55,053 nucleotides of DNA from Alphaproteobacteria bacterium. GTDB taxonomy: Bacteria; Pseudomonadota; Alphaproteobacteria; Geminicoccales; Geminicoccaceae. Shown piece by piece: positions 33,669 to 43,179 of this stretch. The stretch is taken from contig JALUAG010000052.1 of the NCBI GenBank assembly GCA_027045875.1, forward strand, positions 1 through 55,053, read 5' to 3'. The notes under the pieces were generated by a model. The model saw only the letters and a list, made by a program, of their open reading frames with translations, searched no databases and had not been told where the DNA came from. The number at the start of each line of letters is the position of its first letter. Position 1 is the stretch's first letter. The translations under genes and the position numbers were made by a program.

Positions 33669-34613
33669 ATGCGCGGCAAGGTTGCGACCGTTTTCGGAGG
33701 CTCGGGGTTCCTCGGACGTCATCTCGTCAAGCGCCTGGCGGAGCGCGGCGCGGTGATCCGGGTGCCGACCCGCGATCCCAACCGGGCCGTCCATCTGAAA
33801 CCGCTCGGCGACCCGGGGCAGATCGTCCTCGAACCCTTCGCCGGCGCCGCCGGGGAGGAGGGGCTCGCCCCCTATCTCGAGGGCGCCGATGTCGCCGTCA
33901 ACCTGATCGGCATTCTCGCCGAGCGGCGGGCCGGCGACTTCGCCCGCGTGCACCGGGATCTCGCCCGCGCCATCGCCGGCGCCTCGCGTGCCCACGGCCT
34001 CTCGCGCCTGGTCCACGTCTCGGCCATCGGTGCCGACGCGGCCTCCCCGAGCCTCTACGCCCAGACCAAGGCGGCGGGGGAGAAGGCGGTGCGGGAGGCC
34101 TTTCCCGAGGCCACCATCCTGCGGCCCAGCATCGTCTTCGGCCCCGAGGACCGGTTCTTCAACCGCTTCGCCCGCATCGCCCAGTTCTCGCCGGTGGTGC
34201 CGGTGATCTCGCCCCGCACCCGCTTCCAGCCCGTCTATGTGGGCGATGTGGCGGCGGCCGTCACCACCGCCCTCGAGGCGGAGGAGACGCTGGCCGAGAC
34301 CTACGAGCTCGGCGGACCGCGCATCTACACCTTCGAACAGCTCATGCGCTACATGCTCAAGGTGCTGCGCCGGCGCCGGCTGGTGATCGCGCTTCCGCTG
34401 GGCGTCGCCCGCCTGCAGGCGCGCGTCTTCGAGCTGCTGCCCGATCCGCCGCTGACCCGCGACCAGATCCTGCTGCTGCAGCGCGACAACGTGGTCTCCG
34501 AGGACGCCAAGGGACTGGCCGATCTCGGCATCGAACCGACGCCGCTCGAGGCGATCGTGCCCCGCTATCTCGCCGCCTACGCGCGGGGCGACATCCGTCT
34601 GCCGGCCGCCTGA
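33669..34613 (+). CDS. NDUFA9-like NAD(P)-dependent SDR protein
   Basis: A 314-residue atypical short-chain dehydrogenase/epimerase-like protein resembling the 39-kDa (NDUFA9) accessory subunit of complex I. The N-terminal nucleotide-binding motif reads VATVFGGSGFLGRHLVKRL. The segments VNLIGILAERRAGDFARVH, YAQTKAAGEKAVREAF and LRPSIVFGPEDRFFNRFA are typical of the family. ATG 33669 has GGGCGAGG upstream; the frame stays open before it without recognisable content. It is convergent with uppP (8 bp between stops). An exact role in bacteria is not established. Confidence 0.88.
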   Translation: MRGKVATVFGGSGFLGRHLVKRLAERGAVIRVPTRDPNRAVHLKPLGDPGQIVLEPFAGAAGEEGLAPYLEGADVAVNLIGILAERRAGDFARVHRDLARAIAGASRAHGLSRLVHVSAIGADAASPSLYAQTKAAGEKAVREAFPEATILRPSIVFGPEDRFFNRFARIAQFSPVVPVISPRTRFQPVYVGDVAAAVTTALEAEETLAETYELGGPRIYTFEQLMRYMLKVLRRRRLVIALPLGVARLQARVFELLPDPPLTRDQILLLQRDNVVSEDAKGLADLGIEPTPLEAIVPRYLAAYARGDIRLPAA

Positions 34614-34621
34614 TCGCCCGC

Positions 34622-35425
34622 TCAGCGCAGCGACAGCAGCAGGAGCATCACGAGGCCGAGGGCGATCCGGTACCAGGCGAAGGGCACGAAGCCGTGCCGG
34701 CCGATGAAGGCGATCACCGAGCGCACCACGAGCAGGGCGGCGACGAAGGCCGTGAGGAAGCCGACGGCGATGATGCCGAGACCGTCCGGGGTCAGGAGCT
34801 CGCGGTTCTTGAACAGGTCGTAGACGGTGGCGGCGGCCATCGTGGGGATGGCTAGGAAGAAGGAGAACTCGGTGGCCGTCCGGCGATCCACCCTGAGCAG
34901 CAGGGCGCCCATGATGGTGGCGCCCGAACGGGACACGCCGGGGATCATCGCCACCGCCTGGCAGAAGCCGATGCCGAGGGCGAGGCGCGGCGACATCTCC
35001 TCGATCGCCCGCACGCGCGGCAGATGCACCCGGCGCTCGATCAGCAGGATGGCGATACCGCCCAGGATCAGGGTCACGGACACCACCCAGGGGCTGAACA
35101 GGACCCCCTTGATGAAGCCGTAAAAGGTGGCGCCTAGGGCCATTGCCGGCAGGAAGGCGAGGAGGATGTTGCCCAGGAAGCGACGGCTCGCGGGATCGTC
35201 GAACACACCGCGGGCGGCGCCCAGCAGACGCTCGCGGTAGGCCCAGCAGACGGCGAGGATGGCGCCGGACTGGATGGCCACCTCGAACACCTTGCCCGGC
35301 GGGCCGCGAAAGCCCATGAGATCGACGAGCAGGATGAGATGCCCGGTCGAGGAGACCGGCACGAATTCGGTCAACCCCTCCACCAGCCCGAGCAGCGCGG
35401 CTCCGAGCAGGGTCTCGAAATCCAT
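34622..35425 (-). CDS. uppP: Undecaprenyl-diphosphatase UppP
   Basis: An integral membrane phosphatase (BacA family), 267 residues with about eight helices. It dephosphorylates undecaprenyl diphosphate to recycle the lipid carrier for peptidoglycan and other envelope glycans. The two catalytic motifs are intact: EFVPVSSTGHLIL near the N-terminus and MIPGVSRSGATI in the middle. ATG 35425 has GGAAGC before it. The extra 49 in-frame residues upstream are not UppP-like. Confidence 0.95.
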   Translation of the reverse strand: MDFETLLGAALLGLVEGLTEFVPVSSTGHLILLVDLMGFRGPPGKVFEVAIQSGAILAVCWAYRERLLGAARGVFDDPASRRFLGNILLAFLPAMALGATFYGFIKGVLFSPWVVSVTLILGGIAILLIERRVHLPRVRAIEEMSPRLALGIGFCQAVAMIPGVSRSGATIMGALLLRVDRRTATEFSFFLAIPTMAAATVYDLFKNRELLTPDGLGIIAVGFLTAFVAALLVVRSVIAFIGRHGFVPFAWYRIALGLVMLLLLSLR

Positions 35426-35811
35426 GTCCGCTTCCGAATCTGCACCACCTGCGAGACCCCGCCGCCATCGCACGGATCCGGCGGTGCGAGGAGTCCGACC
35501 GATGCGGGGGCATATCGAAGGGTGACCTCTTGGTAGAGCGCCCGATCGCTTCCGGCAAGCGCGCCGCCACAAGGTCCCGAACGTTGACTTGATGACCCGA
35601 GAGCCGCACGGTACATGCTGGTCTGTCGGTAGGTTCTCCGGGAGATACGGTCCCGTTTCGGAACTACCGTTGCACCCGGGACTTTACGCCGAGGCCGGAG
35701 GCGGGTAAACAGGCGGTCCTGTCCGTACGGATCGAGGATGCGGTGCGCGGCCGAGCCCCGGTCGCCAACCAGAAGGGGGCGCGCACCGTCCACCGTCATG
35801 GGAAACCGTCG
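35426..35811 (+). promoter_or_regulatory. Intergenic region between divergent uppP and gltD
   Basis: A 386-bp gap with no plausible gene. Beyond the uppP ribosome site it contains two candidate promoters for gltD: a sigma-70-like pair TTGATG (35589-35594) and TACATG (35612-35617) with 17-bp spacing, and a sigma-54-like element at 35659-35674. No riboswitch fold was recognised. Confidence 0.5.
35659..35674 (+). promoter_or_regulatory. Candidate sigma-54 (-24/-12) promoter for gltD-gltB
   Basis: CGGAACTACCGTTGCA keeps the invariant GG and GC ten bases apart and the TTGCA -12 element. It shares GG, AC and TTGC with the consensus TGGCAC-N5-TTGC, with mismatches in the -24 half. It lies 138 bp before the preferred gltD start and 69 bp before the alternative GTG start. 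No activator-binding site was identified. Confidence 0.4.
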
Positions 35812-37263
35812 ATGCCCTCGCCGATGATGCAGTTCGTGCGCCTCGCGCAGCGCATGCCCGACAAACGCCCGGCAGCGGAGCGGCGGGCGGATTTCGACGA
35901 GATCTACGCCGAATTCGATCCCGCCGGAGCCGCCGAGCAGGCCTCGCGCTGCGAACAGTGCGGGGTGCCCTTCTGCCAGGTGCACTGCCCGCTGCACAAC
36001 AACATCCCGGACTGGCTGATGATGACCGCCGAGGGGCGGTTGCAGGAGGCCTACGAGCTGGCGGCGGCGACCAACACCTTCCCCGAAATCTGCGGCCGCA
36101 TCTGTCCCCAGGACCGCCTCTGCGAGGGCAACTGCGTGATCGAGCAGGCGGGCCACGGGGCGGTGACCATCGGCGCCGTCGAGCGCTACATCACCGAGAC
36201 CGCCTTCGCCGAGGGCTGGGTGCGGCCGATCCGGCCGGTGGTCGAGCGGCCGCAGTCGGTGGGCATCGTCGGGGCCGGTCCGGCCGGGCTCGCCTGCGCC
36301 GAGGCGCTGCGCCGGCGCGGCTACCGCATCGAGGTCTACGATCGCCACGATCGGATCGGCGGCCTGCTCGTCTACGGCATCCCCGGCTTCAAGCTGGACA
36401 AGCGGGTGGTGGAGCGGCGCGCCCGCCTGCTGCGGGAGGCGGGGGTGGTGTTCCATCTCTCCTGTGCCATCGGCGGCGGCGGGCCGAGCTTCGCCGAGCT
36501 GCGCCGGCGCCACGACGCGCTGTTCATCGCCACCGGCGTCTACAAGGCCCGCGAGCTGGCAGCGCCCGGGGTGGGGCTGCCCGGGATCGTCCCGGCCCTC
36601 GACTATCTGATCGCCGCCAACCGGCGCAGCCTCGGCGACCGGGTGCCGGCGTTCGAGAGCGGCCTGCTCGACGCCCGCGACCGGCGGGTGGTGGTGATCG
36701 GCGGTGGCGACACGGCGATGGACTGCGTGCGCACCGCCATCCGCCAGGGGGCGAAATCGGTGACCTGCCTCTACCGCCGCGACCGCGAGAACATGCCCGG
36801 ATCGCAGCGCGAGGTGCAGCACGCCGAGGAGGAAGGGGTCGAGTTCGTGTGGCGGGCGGCCCCCGAGGCCTTCCTCGGCGACGAGCGCGTGCGGGCGGTG
36901 CGGGCCATGCGCATGCGGCTCGGGCCGCCCGACGCCACCGGCCGGCGCAGCCCCGAGCCGGTGCCGGGCTCGCAGTTCGAGCTCCCCGCCGATCTGGTGG
37001 TCAAGGCGCTGGGCTTCGATCCCGAGGATCTGGGCGGCCTGTTCGGCGAGCCGGCGCTGGAGCTCACCCGTTGGGGCACGATCCGCATCGACTGGCGGAC
37101 GATGGCCACCAGCCTCGAGGGGGTGTTCGCCGGCGGCGACATCGTGCGCGGGGCCTCTCTCGTCGTGTGGGGCATCCGCGACGGCCGCGACGCCGCCGCC
37201 GCCATCCACGACCATCTCGCGGCGCGTACCGCCGCCGAGGGCCGCCTCGCCCTCGTCTCCTGA
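35812..37263 (+). CDS. gltD: Glutamate synthase (NADPH) small subunit
   Basis: The flavoprotein subunit that takes electrons from NADPH and passes them to GltB, 483 residues. The N-terminal cysteine clusters CEQCGVPFCQVHCP and CGRICPQDRLCEGNC hold 4Fe-4S centres. FAD binding is at VGIVGAGPAGLACAEAL, NADPH binding at VVVIGGGDTAMDC, and the second FAD motif is GVFAGGDIVRGA. ATG 35812 gives the length of Azospirillum GltD. GTG 35743, with GAGG just upstream, would add 23 residues and cannot be excluded. gltB follows 28 bp later. Confidence 0.95.
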   Translation: MPSPMMQFVRLAQRMPDKRPAAERRADFDEIYAEFDPAGAAEQASRCEQCGVPFCQVHCPLHNNIPDWLMMTAEGRLQEAYELAAATNTFPEICGRICPQDRLCEGNCVIEQAGHGAVTIGAVERYITETAFAEGWVRPIRPVVERPQSVGIVGAGPAGLACAEALRRRGYRIEVYDRHDRIGGLLVYGIPGFKLDKRVVERRARLLREAGVVFHLSCAIGGGGPSFAELRRRHDALFIATGVYKARELAAPGVGLPGIVPALDYLIAANRRSLGDRVPAFESGLLDARDRRVVVIGGGDTAMDCVRTAIRQGAKSVTCLYRRDRENMPGSQREVQHAEEEGVEFVWRAAPEAFLGDERVRAVRAMRMRLGPPDATGRRSPEPVPGSQFELPADLVVKALGFDPEDLGGLFGEPALELTRWGTIRIDWRTMATSLEGVFAGGDIVRGASLVVWGIRDGRDAAAAIHDHLAARTAAEGRLALVS

Positions 37264-37291
37264 CCGTTCCCCTTTGCCGCCGGAGCAGGCC

Positions 37292-40200
37292 ATGCGCCCG
37301 TTCGAGGAAACCGCCGCTCAGTTCTACGCCCGCACCGCCCACGGCCGCGCGCGCCTCGTGGAGGCCGGTCTCTACGATCCCGCCTGGGAGCACGATGCCT
37401 GCGGCGTGGGTTGCGTGGTGGCCATCGACGGTCGGCCGCGGCGCGAGGTGGTGCTCAAGGGCATCCAGGCCCTGAAGGCGGTCTGGCACCGGGGGGCGGT
37501 GGACGCCGACGGCAAGACCGGCGACGGCGCCGGCATCCTGCTGCAGATCCCCCAGGCCTTCTTCCGCGAGCAGATCAAGGGGGCGCGGGACACCGAGAAG
37601 CGGCTCGGGGTGGGGATGGTGTTCCTGCCCAGGAACAGCCTCGCCCAGCAGGAGACCTGCCGGGCGCTGGTGGAGAGCGAGATCATCCGCTTCGGCTACA
37701 CGGTGCGCGGCTGGCGGCAGGTGCCGGTGGACACCTCGGTGATCGGCGAGAAGGCGGCCGCCACCCGGCCCGAGATCGAGCAGATCATCATCGGCAACCC
37801 GCGCTGCGTGGAGGAGGACCGTTTCGAGCGCGAGCTCTATGTGATCCGGCGGCGGATCGAGAAGGCGGTGCTGGCCGAGAACATCACCGACTTCTACATC
37901 TGCTCGCTGTCCTGCCGCACGGTGGTCTACAAGGGGCTGTTCCTGGCCGAACAGCTGGACAACTTCTATCCCGATCTCGCCGACGAGCGCTTCCTCTCCT
38001 CCTTCGTGCTGTTCCACCAGCGCTATTCCACCAACACCTGGCCCTCCTGGAAGCTGGCCCAGCCCTTCCGCGTGCTGGCCCACAACGGCGAGATCAACAC
38101 GCTGCGGGGCAACGTCAACTGGATGCGCAGCCACGAGACCCGCATGGAGGCGCCGCTTCTCGGCGAATACAACGAGGACGTGAAGCCCATCATCCAGGCG
38201 GGGAGTTCGGACAGCGCGGCGCTCGACGCGGTGTTCGAGGCCCTGACCCAGGGCGGCCGTCTGCTGCCGCTGGTCAAGACCCTGCTCATTCCGCCCGCCT
38301 GGTCGCAGCGCATGGCCATGCCGCAGGCGCATCGCGATCTCTTCAACTACTGCAACTGCGTGATGGAGCCCTGGGACGGGCCGGCGGCGGTGGTCGCCAC
38401 CGACAGCCGCTGGGTGATCGCCGGCATGGACCGCAACGGCCTGCGCCCCATGCGCTATTCGCGCACCCGCGACGGCATCCTGGTGGTCGGTTCGGAGACC
38501 GGCATGGTGCCGCTGGCCGAGACCGAGATCGTCGAGAAGGGGCGCGTCGGCCCCGGCGAGATGGTCGGGGTCGATCTCGAGAACGGCCGCTTCTACCGCG
38601 ACGGCGAGCTCAAGGACCATCTCGCGGGCCTCAAGCCCTACGGCAAATGGATCGAGAACATCACCTATCTCGACCGGCTCGCCGCCCGCCGCACCTTCGG
38701 TGTCACCCGCTACGAGCGCGGCGAGCTGCGCCGCCGCCAGGCCCTCTACGGGATCAGCCTCGAGGACATGGAGCTCATCCTCTCGCCGATGGTGCTGGAG
38801 GCCAAGGAGCCGGTGGGCTCGATGGGCGACGACACGCCGCTGGCCGTGCTCTCCAAGCGCTATCGCGGGCTCCACCACTTCTTCCGCCAGCAGTTCAGCC
38901 AGGTCACCAATCCGCCCATCGATCCCCTGCGCGAATACCGGGTGATGAGCCTCAAGACCCGGTTCGGCAATCTCGGTAACGTCTACGACGAGCATCCGAG
39001 CCAGACCGCCATCCTCGAGGCGTCGAGCCCGGTGCTCACCAGCACCGAGTACGAGGCGGTGCTGGAATACTTCGGCCCCAAGGTGCGGATGCTCGACTGC
39101 ACCTTCCCGGTGGGCGGCACCCACGGCCTGCGGGACGCGCTCGAGAGCCTGCGCGAGCAGGCCGAGGAGGCGGTGCGCGGGGGTTGCGAATCGCTGGTGC
39201 TGACCGACGAGGCGGTATCGCCGGAGCGTGCGCCGGTGCCGATGATCCTCGCCGTCGGCGCCGTTCACAGCCATCTCGTGCGCCAGGGGCTCCGGAGCTT
39301 CAGCTACATCACCGTGCGCTCCGGCGAATGTCTCGACGTCCACTATTTCGCGGTGCTGATCGGTGTCGGCGCCACCGCCGTGCACGCCTATCTGGCGGAG
39401 GCCGCGATCGTCGACCGGCACGAACGCGGGCTCTTCCCCGGCCTCACCCTCGAGGAATGTCTCGCCCGCTACAAGGAGGCGGTGGGCCAGGGGCTGCTCA
39501 AGATCATGTCCAAGATGGGCATCTCCATCATCAGCTCCTACCGCGGCGGCTACAATTTCGAGGCGGTGGGCCTCTCCCGCACCCTGTGCCGCGAATACTT
39601 TCCCGGCCTCGCCACCCGCATCTCCGGCATCGGACTCGTCGGCATCGAGAACCGTGTGCGTGCCCAGCACGGCAAGGCCTTCGCCGAGACGGAACCGCCC
39701 ATCGCGGTGGGCGGCTTCTACCGCTACCGGCGCAGCGGCGAGACCCACGCCCTCGAAGCCCACATGATCCACCAGCTCCAGCACGCGGTGGCCAGCGATT
39801 CCTACCAGGCCTACAAGCGCTATGCGGAGATGGTCTACGCCCAGGACCCGGTGTCGATCCGCGATCTCCTGGATTTCGACCGCAAGCTGCCTCCGGTCTC
39901 CGTGGACGAGGTGGAGAGCATCACCGAGATCCGGAAGCGCTTCGTCACCCCCGGCATGTCCCTGGGCGCGCTCTCCCCCGAGGCGCACGAGACCCTGACC
40001 ATCGCCATGAACCGCATCGGTGCCAAGGCCGACAGCGGCGAGGGCGGCGAGGGGCGCGAGCGCTACCTGCCGCGGCCCAACGGCGACAATCCAAATTCGC
40101 CCATCAAGCAGGTGGCCTCGGGGCGCTTCGGTGTCACCGCCGAATACCTCAACGCCGCCCGCGAGCTCGAGATCAAGATCGCCCAGGGAGCGAAGCCCGG

Positions 40201-41830
40201 CGAGGGCGGTCAGCTCCCTGGCTTCAAGGTGACGGCCGAGATCGCGCGGCTGCGCCATTCGACGCCGGGGGTCACCCTGATCTCGCCGCCGCCCCACCAC
40301 GACATCTATTCGATCGAGGACCTCGCCCAGCTCATCTACGATCTCAAGCAGATCAATCCCGACGCCAAGGTCTGCGTGAAGCTGGTCTCCGAGGCCGGCA
40401 TCGGCACCATCGCCGCCGGCGTGGCCAAGGCCAAGGCGGACGTCATTCTGGTCTCCGGCCATTCCGGCGGCACCGGCGCGAGCCCCCAGAGCTCCATCAA
40501 GTTCGCCGGCGCGCCCTGGGAGCTGGGCCTCGCCGAGACCCACCAGCTCCTCGCCCTCAACCGCCTGCGCCATCGCGTCGTGCTGAGGACCGACGGCGGC
40601 ATCAAGACCGGCCGCGACATCGTCATCGCCGCCATGCTGGGGGCGGAGGAGTTCGGCATCGGCACCCTGTCGCTGATTGCCATGGGCTGTATTATGGTAC
40701 GCCAGTGCCACACCAACACCTGCCCCGTCGGGGTCTGCACCCAGCGCGAGGACCTGCGCCGCAAGTTCACCGGCACCGCCGAGAAGGTGGTCAACCTCAT
40801 GAGCTTCATCGCCGAGGAAGTGCGGGAGATCCTGGCATCGCTGGGCCTGCGCTCCTTGGAGGAAGCGATCGGGCGCACCGATCTCCTGCGCCAGGTGAGC
40901 CGCGGCGGGCCGGACCTCGACGATCTCGACCTCAACCCCATCCTCGTGCGCACCGAGGACGGCGGCTTTCCCTCCCACTGCGCCATCGAGGGGCGCAACG
41001 AGGTGCCGGACACCCTCGATGCGCAGATGGTCAAGGATGCCCGCGCCGCCCTCGAGGAGGGCGAGAAGATGCAGCTCCAGTACAATGTGCGCAACGTCCA
41101 CCGGGCGGTGGGGACCCGTCTCTCCGCCCACATCACCCGCCGTTACGGCATGGACCGGCTGCCGCCCGGGCACATCACCGTGCGCCTGCGCGGCTCCGCC
41201 GGCCAGTCCCTCGGCGCCTTCGCGGTCCGGGGCCTCAAGCTCGAGGTGTTCGGCGATGCCAACGACTATGTGGGCAAGGGCCTTTCCGGCGGCACCATTA
41301 CCGTGCGGCCGCTGGTCTCCAGCCCCATCGTGGCGCGCGACAACACCATCATCGGCAACACCTGCCTCTACGGCGCCACCGCCGGCCGGCTGTTCGCCGC
41401 CGGCCGCGCCGGAGAGCGCTTCGCGGTGCGCAACTCCGGCGCCGTCACCGTGGTCGAGGGCTGCGGCGACAACGGCTGCGAGTACATGACCGGCGGGGTG
41501 GCGGTCATCCTCGGGCCGGTGGGCGACAACTTCGCCGCCGGCATGAGCGGCGGCATGGCCTACGTCTGGGATCCGCGGAACGAACTCGAACTGCGCATCA
41601 ACACCGACATGGTGATCTACCAGCGGCTCGAGGTGGACCATTACGTCGAGGAACTGCGTCGCCTGATCGAGGAGCACCAGCGGGAGACCCACAGCGAGCT
41701 CGCCGAGCGCATCCTTCTCGCCTTCGACCGCGAACTGCCGCGCTTCTGGCAGGTGGTGCCCAAGGAGATGCTGGACAAGCTCGAGGTGCCGGTGCGCCGC
41801 GAGGATCTGGAGGCGCTCCGCGCCGGCTGA
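37292..41830 (+). CDS. gltB: Glutamate synthase (NADPH) large subunit
   Basis: Transfers the amide nitrogen of glutamine to 2-oxoglutarate, 1512 residues. The start at ATG 37292 leaves a 36-residue propeptide so that Cys37 in HDACGVG becomes the N-terminal nucleophile after cleavage, matching known GltB processing. The order is glutaminase domain, central domain, FMN-binding synthase domain (SGEGGEGRERY, then SGHSGGTGASPQSS), a 3Fe-4S cysteine region (CIMVRQCHTNTCPVGVC) and a C-terminal GXGXG beta-helix. With gltD it completes ammonia assimilation. Confidence 0.97.
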   Translation: MRPFEETAAQFYARTAHGRARLVEAGLYDPAWEHDACGVGCVVAIDGRPRREVVLKGIQALKAVWHRGAVDADGKTGDGAGILLQIPQAFFREQIKGARDTEKRLGVGMVFLPRNSLAQQETCRALVESEIIRFGYTVRGWRQVPVDTSVIGEKAAATRPEIEQIIIGNPRCVEEDRFERELYVIRRRIEKAVLAENITDFYICSLSCRTVVYKGLFLAEQLDNFYPDLADERFLSSFVLFHQRYSTNTWPSWKLAQPFRVLAHNGEINTLRGNVNWMRSHETRMEAPLLGEYNEDVKPIIQAGSSDSAALDAVFEALTQGGRLLPLVKTLLIPPAWSQRMAMPQAHRDLFNYCNCVMEPWDGPAAVVATDSRWVIAGMDRNGLRPMRYSRTRDGILVVGSETGMVPLAETEIVEKGRVGPGEMVGVDLENGRFYRDGELKDHLAGLKPYGKWIENITYLDRLAARRTFGVTRYERGELRRRQALYGISLEDMELILSPMVLEAKEPVGSMGDDTPLAVLSKRYRGLHHFFRQQFSQVTNPPIDPLREYRVMSLKTRFGNLGNVYDEHPSQTAILEASSPVLTSTEYEAVLEYFGPKVRMLDCTFPVGGTHGLRDALESLREQAEEAVRGGCESLVLTDEAVSPERAPVPMILAVGAVHSHLVRQGLRSFSYITVRSGECLDVHYFAVLIGVGATAVHAYLAEAAIVDRHERGLFPGLTLEECLARYKEAVGQGLLKIMSKMGISIISSYRGGYNFEAVGLSRTLCREYFPGLATRISGIGLVGIENRVRAQHGKAFAETEPPIAVGGFYRYRRSGETHALEAHMIHQLQHAVASDSYQAYKRYAEMVYAQDPVSIRDLLDFDRKLPPVSVDEVESITEIRKRFVTPGMSLGALSPEAHETLTIAMNRIGAKADSGEGGEGRERYLPRPNGDNPNSPIKQVASGRFGVTAEYLNAARELEIKIAQGAKPGEGGQLPGFKVTAEIARLRHSTPGVTLISPPPHHDIYSIEDLAQLIYDLKQINPDAKVCVKLVSEAGIGTIAAGVAKAKADVILVSGHSGGTGASPQSSIKFAGAPWELGLAETHQLLALNRLRHRVVLRTDGGIKTGRDIVIAAMLGAEEFGIGTLSLIAMGCIMVRQCHTNTCPVGVCTQREDLRRKFTGTAEKVVNLMSFIAEEVREILASLGLRSLEEAIGRTDLLRQVSRGGPDLDDLDLNPILVRTEDGGFPSHCAIEGRNEVPDTLDAQMVKDARAALEEGEKMQLQYNVRNVHRAVGTRLSAHITRRYGMDRLPPGHITVRLRGSAGQSLGAFAVRGLKLEVFGDANDYVGKGLSGGTITVRPLVSSPIVARDNTIIGNTCLYGATAGRLFAAGRAGERFAVRNSGAVTVVEGCGDNGCEYMTGGVAVILGPVGDNFAAGMSGGMAYVWDPRNELELRINTDMVIYQRLEVDHYVEELRRLIEEHQRETHSELAERILLAFDRELPRFWQVVPKEMLDKLEVPVRREDLEALRAG

Positions 41831-41889
41831 AGGTGCCCGCCGTTCGGGGGCGCGGTCGTCCGAGCACCCCTTCTTGGAGACGGTCCCTG

Positions 41890-41913
41890 CCGGCGGCGTC
41901 AGACCGCCGCCGG
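41890..41913. terminator. Possible bidirectional terminator hairpin after gltB
   Basis: CCGGCGGC pairs perfectly with GCCGCCGG across an 8-nt loop, in the gap between the convergent gltB and sulfotransferase genes. It overlaps the sulfotransferase stop. No T-run follows on either side, so its strength as a terminator is doubtful. Confidence 0.3.
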
Positions 41914-42717
41914 TTCCGGCCGCTCCTCCGCCCAGCGCGCCACCTCATGGGCGTCGGCGAAGCCGTTTTCCACCAGCCACGGGCCGAGGGCGCGGTGAAG
42001 CGCGGCGAGGACCGGGGGCGGCGCGCAGGACCGCCAGTCGCCGTCCCGGTAGTCCGAGACATGGCCGCTCTGGAAGCCGGTCGCCCGGTCGATGACGCGG
42101 AACGACTGGTCGAAGTTGCGCACGAGCTCCTCGGCGCGCGGAAAGCGGCCCGCCTCCATGCCCACCGCGACCTCCCGTTCCCGCTCCAGGATGCGGCGGG
42201 CGACGGTCACCCGCGCGAACCGCGTCGCGATCTCGGCTGCCGTCTCGCGATCCACCGGCAGATCGAGGAAGGCGGCGATGGTCTCCACCACCGCCTCGGG
42301 TCGGTCGCGGATCCGGGGGTAGGCGAGCTCGAGCACCGGGTAGCGGGTCGCGATCTCGCGCCGCTTCTCCGCCACCTTCACGGCATTGAGGGTGGCGACG
42401 AGGGCGTGGCGCCAGTCGCAGCGGGTGAAGCGGGCGAAGGAGACGAGGACGTCGCGCGGATCCCGGATCGCGGCGATCATGCGGAAGCCTTCGGGAGGGT
42501 CCGGCAGATGCCGGTGGGTCTTGAGGACCCAGGCGCGGCGCCGCCGCGGATCGCGGATGGCCTTGCGGAAGGCTTCCTCGAACCGCTCGCCGAGGGCATG
42601 GGCGGCCTGCTCGGGCATTGGTCGGTAGCCGGCAAGGCGGCAGATCTCGCGGGCGGCGTTGAAGATCCAGGTCGAGCCGGCCCGCGGCATGGTGGCCACG
42701 AGAACGCGCAGCGCCAT
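41899..42717 (-). CDS. Sulfotransferase family protein
   Basis: A PAPS-dependent sulfotransferase-fold protein of 272 residues. The 5'-phosphosulfate loop is at the very N-terminus (VATMPRAGSTWIFNAAREI), and the 3'-phosphate site is RDPRDVLVSFARF. A conserved LKTHRHLP follows the first helix region. ATG 42717 has a strong GGAAGGAG ribosome site. No sulfation or PAPS genes are adjacent and it is convergent with gltB. The acceptor is unknown; carbohydrate or lipid targets are typical of this family. Confidence 0.83.
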   Translation of the reverse strand: MALRVLVATMPRAGSTWIFNAAREICRLAGYRPMPEQAAHALGERFEEAFRKAIRDPRRRRAWVLKTHRHLPDPPEGFRMIAAIRDPRDVLVSFARFTRCDWRHALVATLNAVKVAEKRREIATRYPVLELAYPRIRDRPEAVVETIAAFLDLPVDRETAAEIATRFARVTVARRILEREREVAVGMEAGRFPRAEELVRNFDQSFRVIDRATGFQSGHVSDYRDGDWRSCAPPPVLAALHRALGPWLVENGFADAHEVARWAEERPEPAAV

Positions 42718-42911
42718 AGCGGTCTCCTTCCGGGAGGGCGTCCGCCGGGCGATCCTAGGGGCAACCGGTCGAAAAAGGGTTAACGATCGGCGCGGTCGCC
42801 CGCCCTCCGCCGGGTCGCCCACCGAACGTCCGAGGCGCGGATGGCCCTTGAGCCCGCGCCTGCATCGGGAGAAGATGTCGCGATCGGTCCCCGAGCGGGC
42901 GGTGCGGAACC

Positions 42912-43172
42912 ATGTTCGAATACGTGCTGATGTTCTTCGTCTGTACGGCCGACGGCGACTGCCGCCGGGAGGAGGTGGCGAGGTTCGACAGCTACCAGCG
43001 CTGCATCGCCGCCAGCGAGGAGAAGAGCGAGTTCCGTCCGCCCTGGGAGCGCCTGACGCGGATCGAGGCCTACCGGCTCGACCATCCAGACCTCGAGGTC
43101 CGGGGGCAGGGCTGCGCGCGCCTGCGGGTGACGGCCTGTCACCCGGCGGAGCTCGACTGTCCGAGGGAGTGA
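42912..43172 (+). CDS. Small Cys-containing protein of unknown function
   Basis: An 86-residue reading frame, divergent from the sulfotransferase gene (194-bp gap). It begins with a short hydrophobic stretch (YVLMFFVC) and contains six cysteines (two in CTADGDC, then one each in RCIAA, GCARL, ACHPA and DCPRE). These could form disulfides if it were exported or bind a metal. The ribosome site is weak (GTGCGGAACC). Balanced amino-acid content, unlike the Arg/Pro-rich shadow frames nearby, suggests a real gene. I do not recognise a family. Confidence 0.55.
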   Translation: MFEYVLMFFVCTADGDCRREEVARFDSYQRCIAASEEKSEFRPPWERLTRIEAYRLDHPDLEVRGQGCARLRVTACHPAELDCPRE

Positions 43173-43179
43173 TCCGCGC

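Noticed and set aside
37064-41692. 1542-residue reading frame antisense to gltD/gltB
   Set aside because: It is His/Gly/Asp-rich without any domain and mirrors the third-position GC bias of gltB. Cys37 processing and iron-sulfur motifs make the plus strand the real gene.
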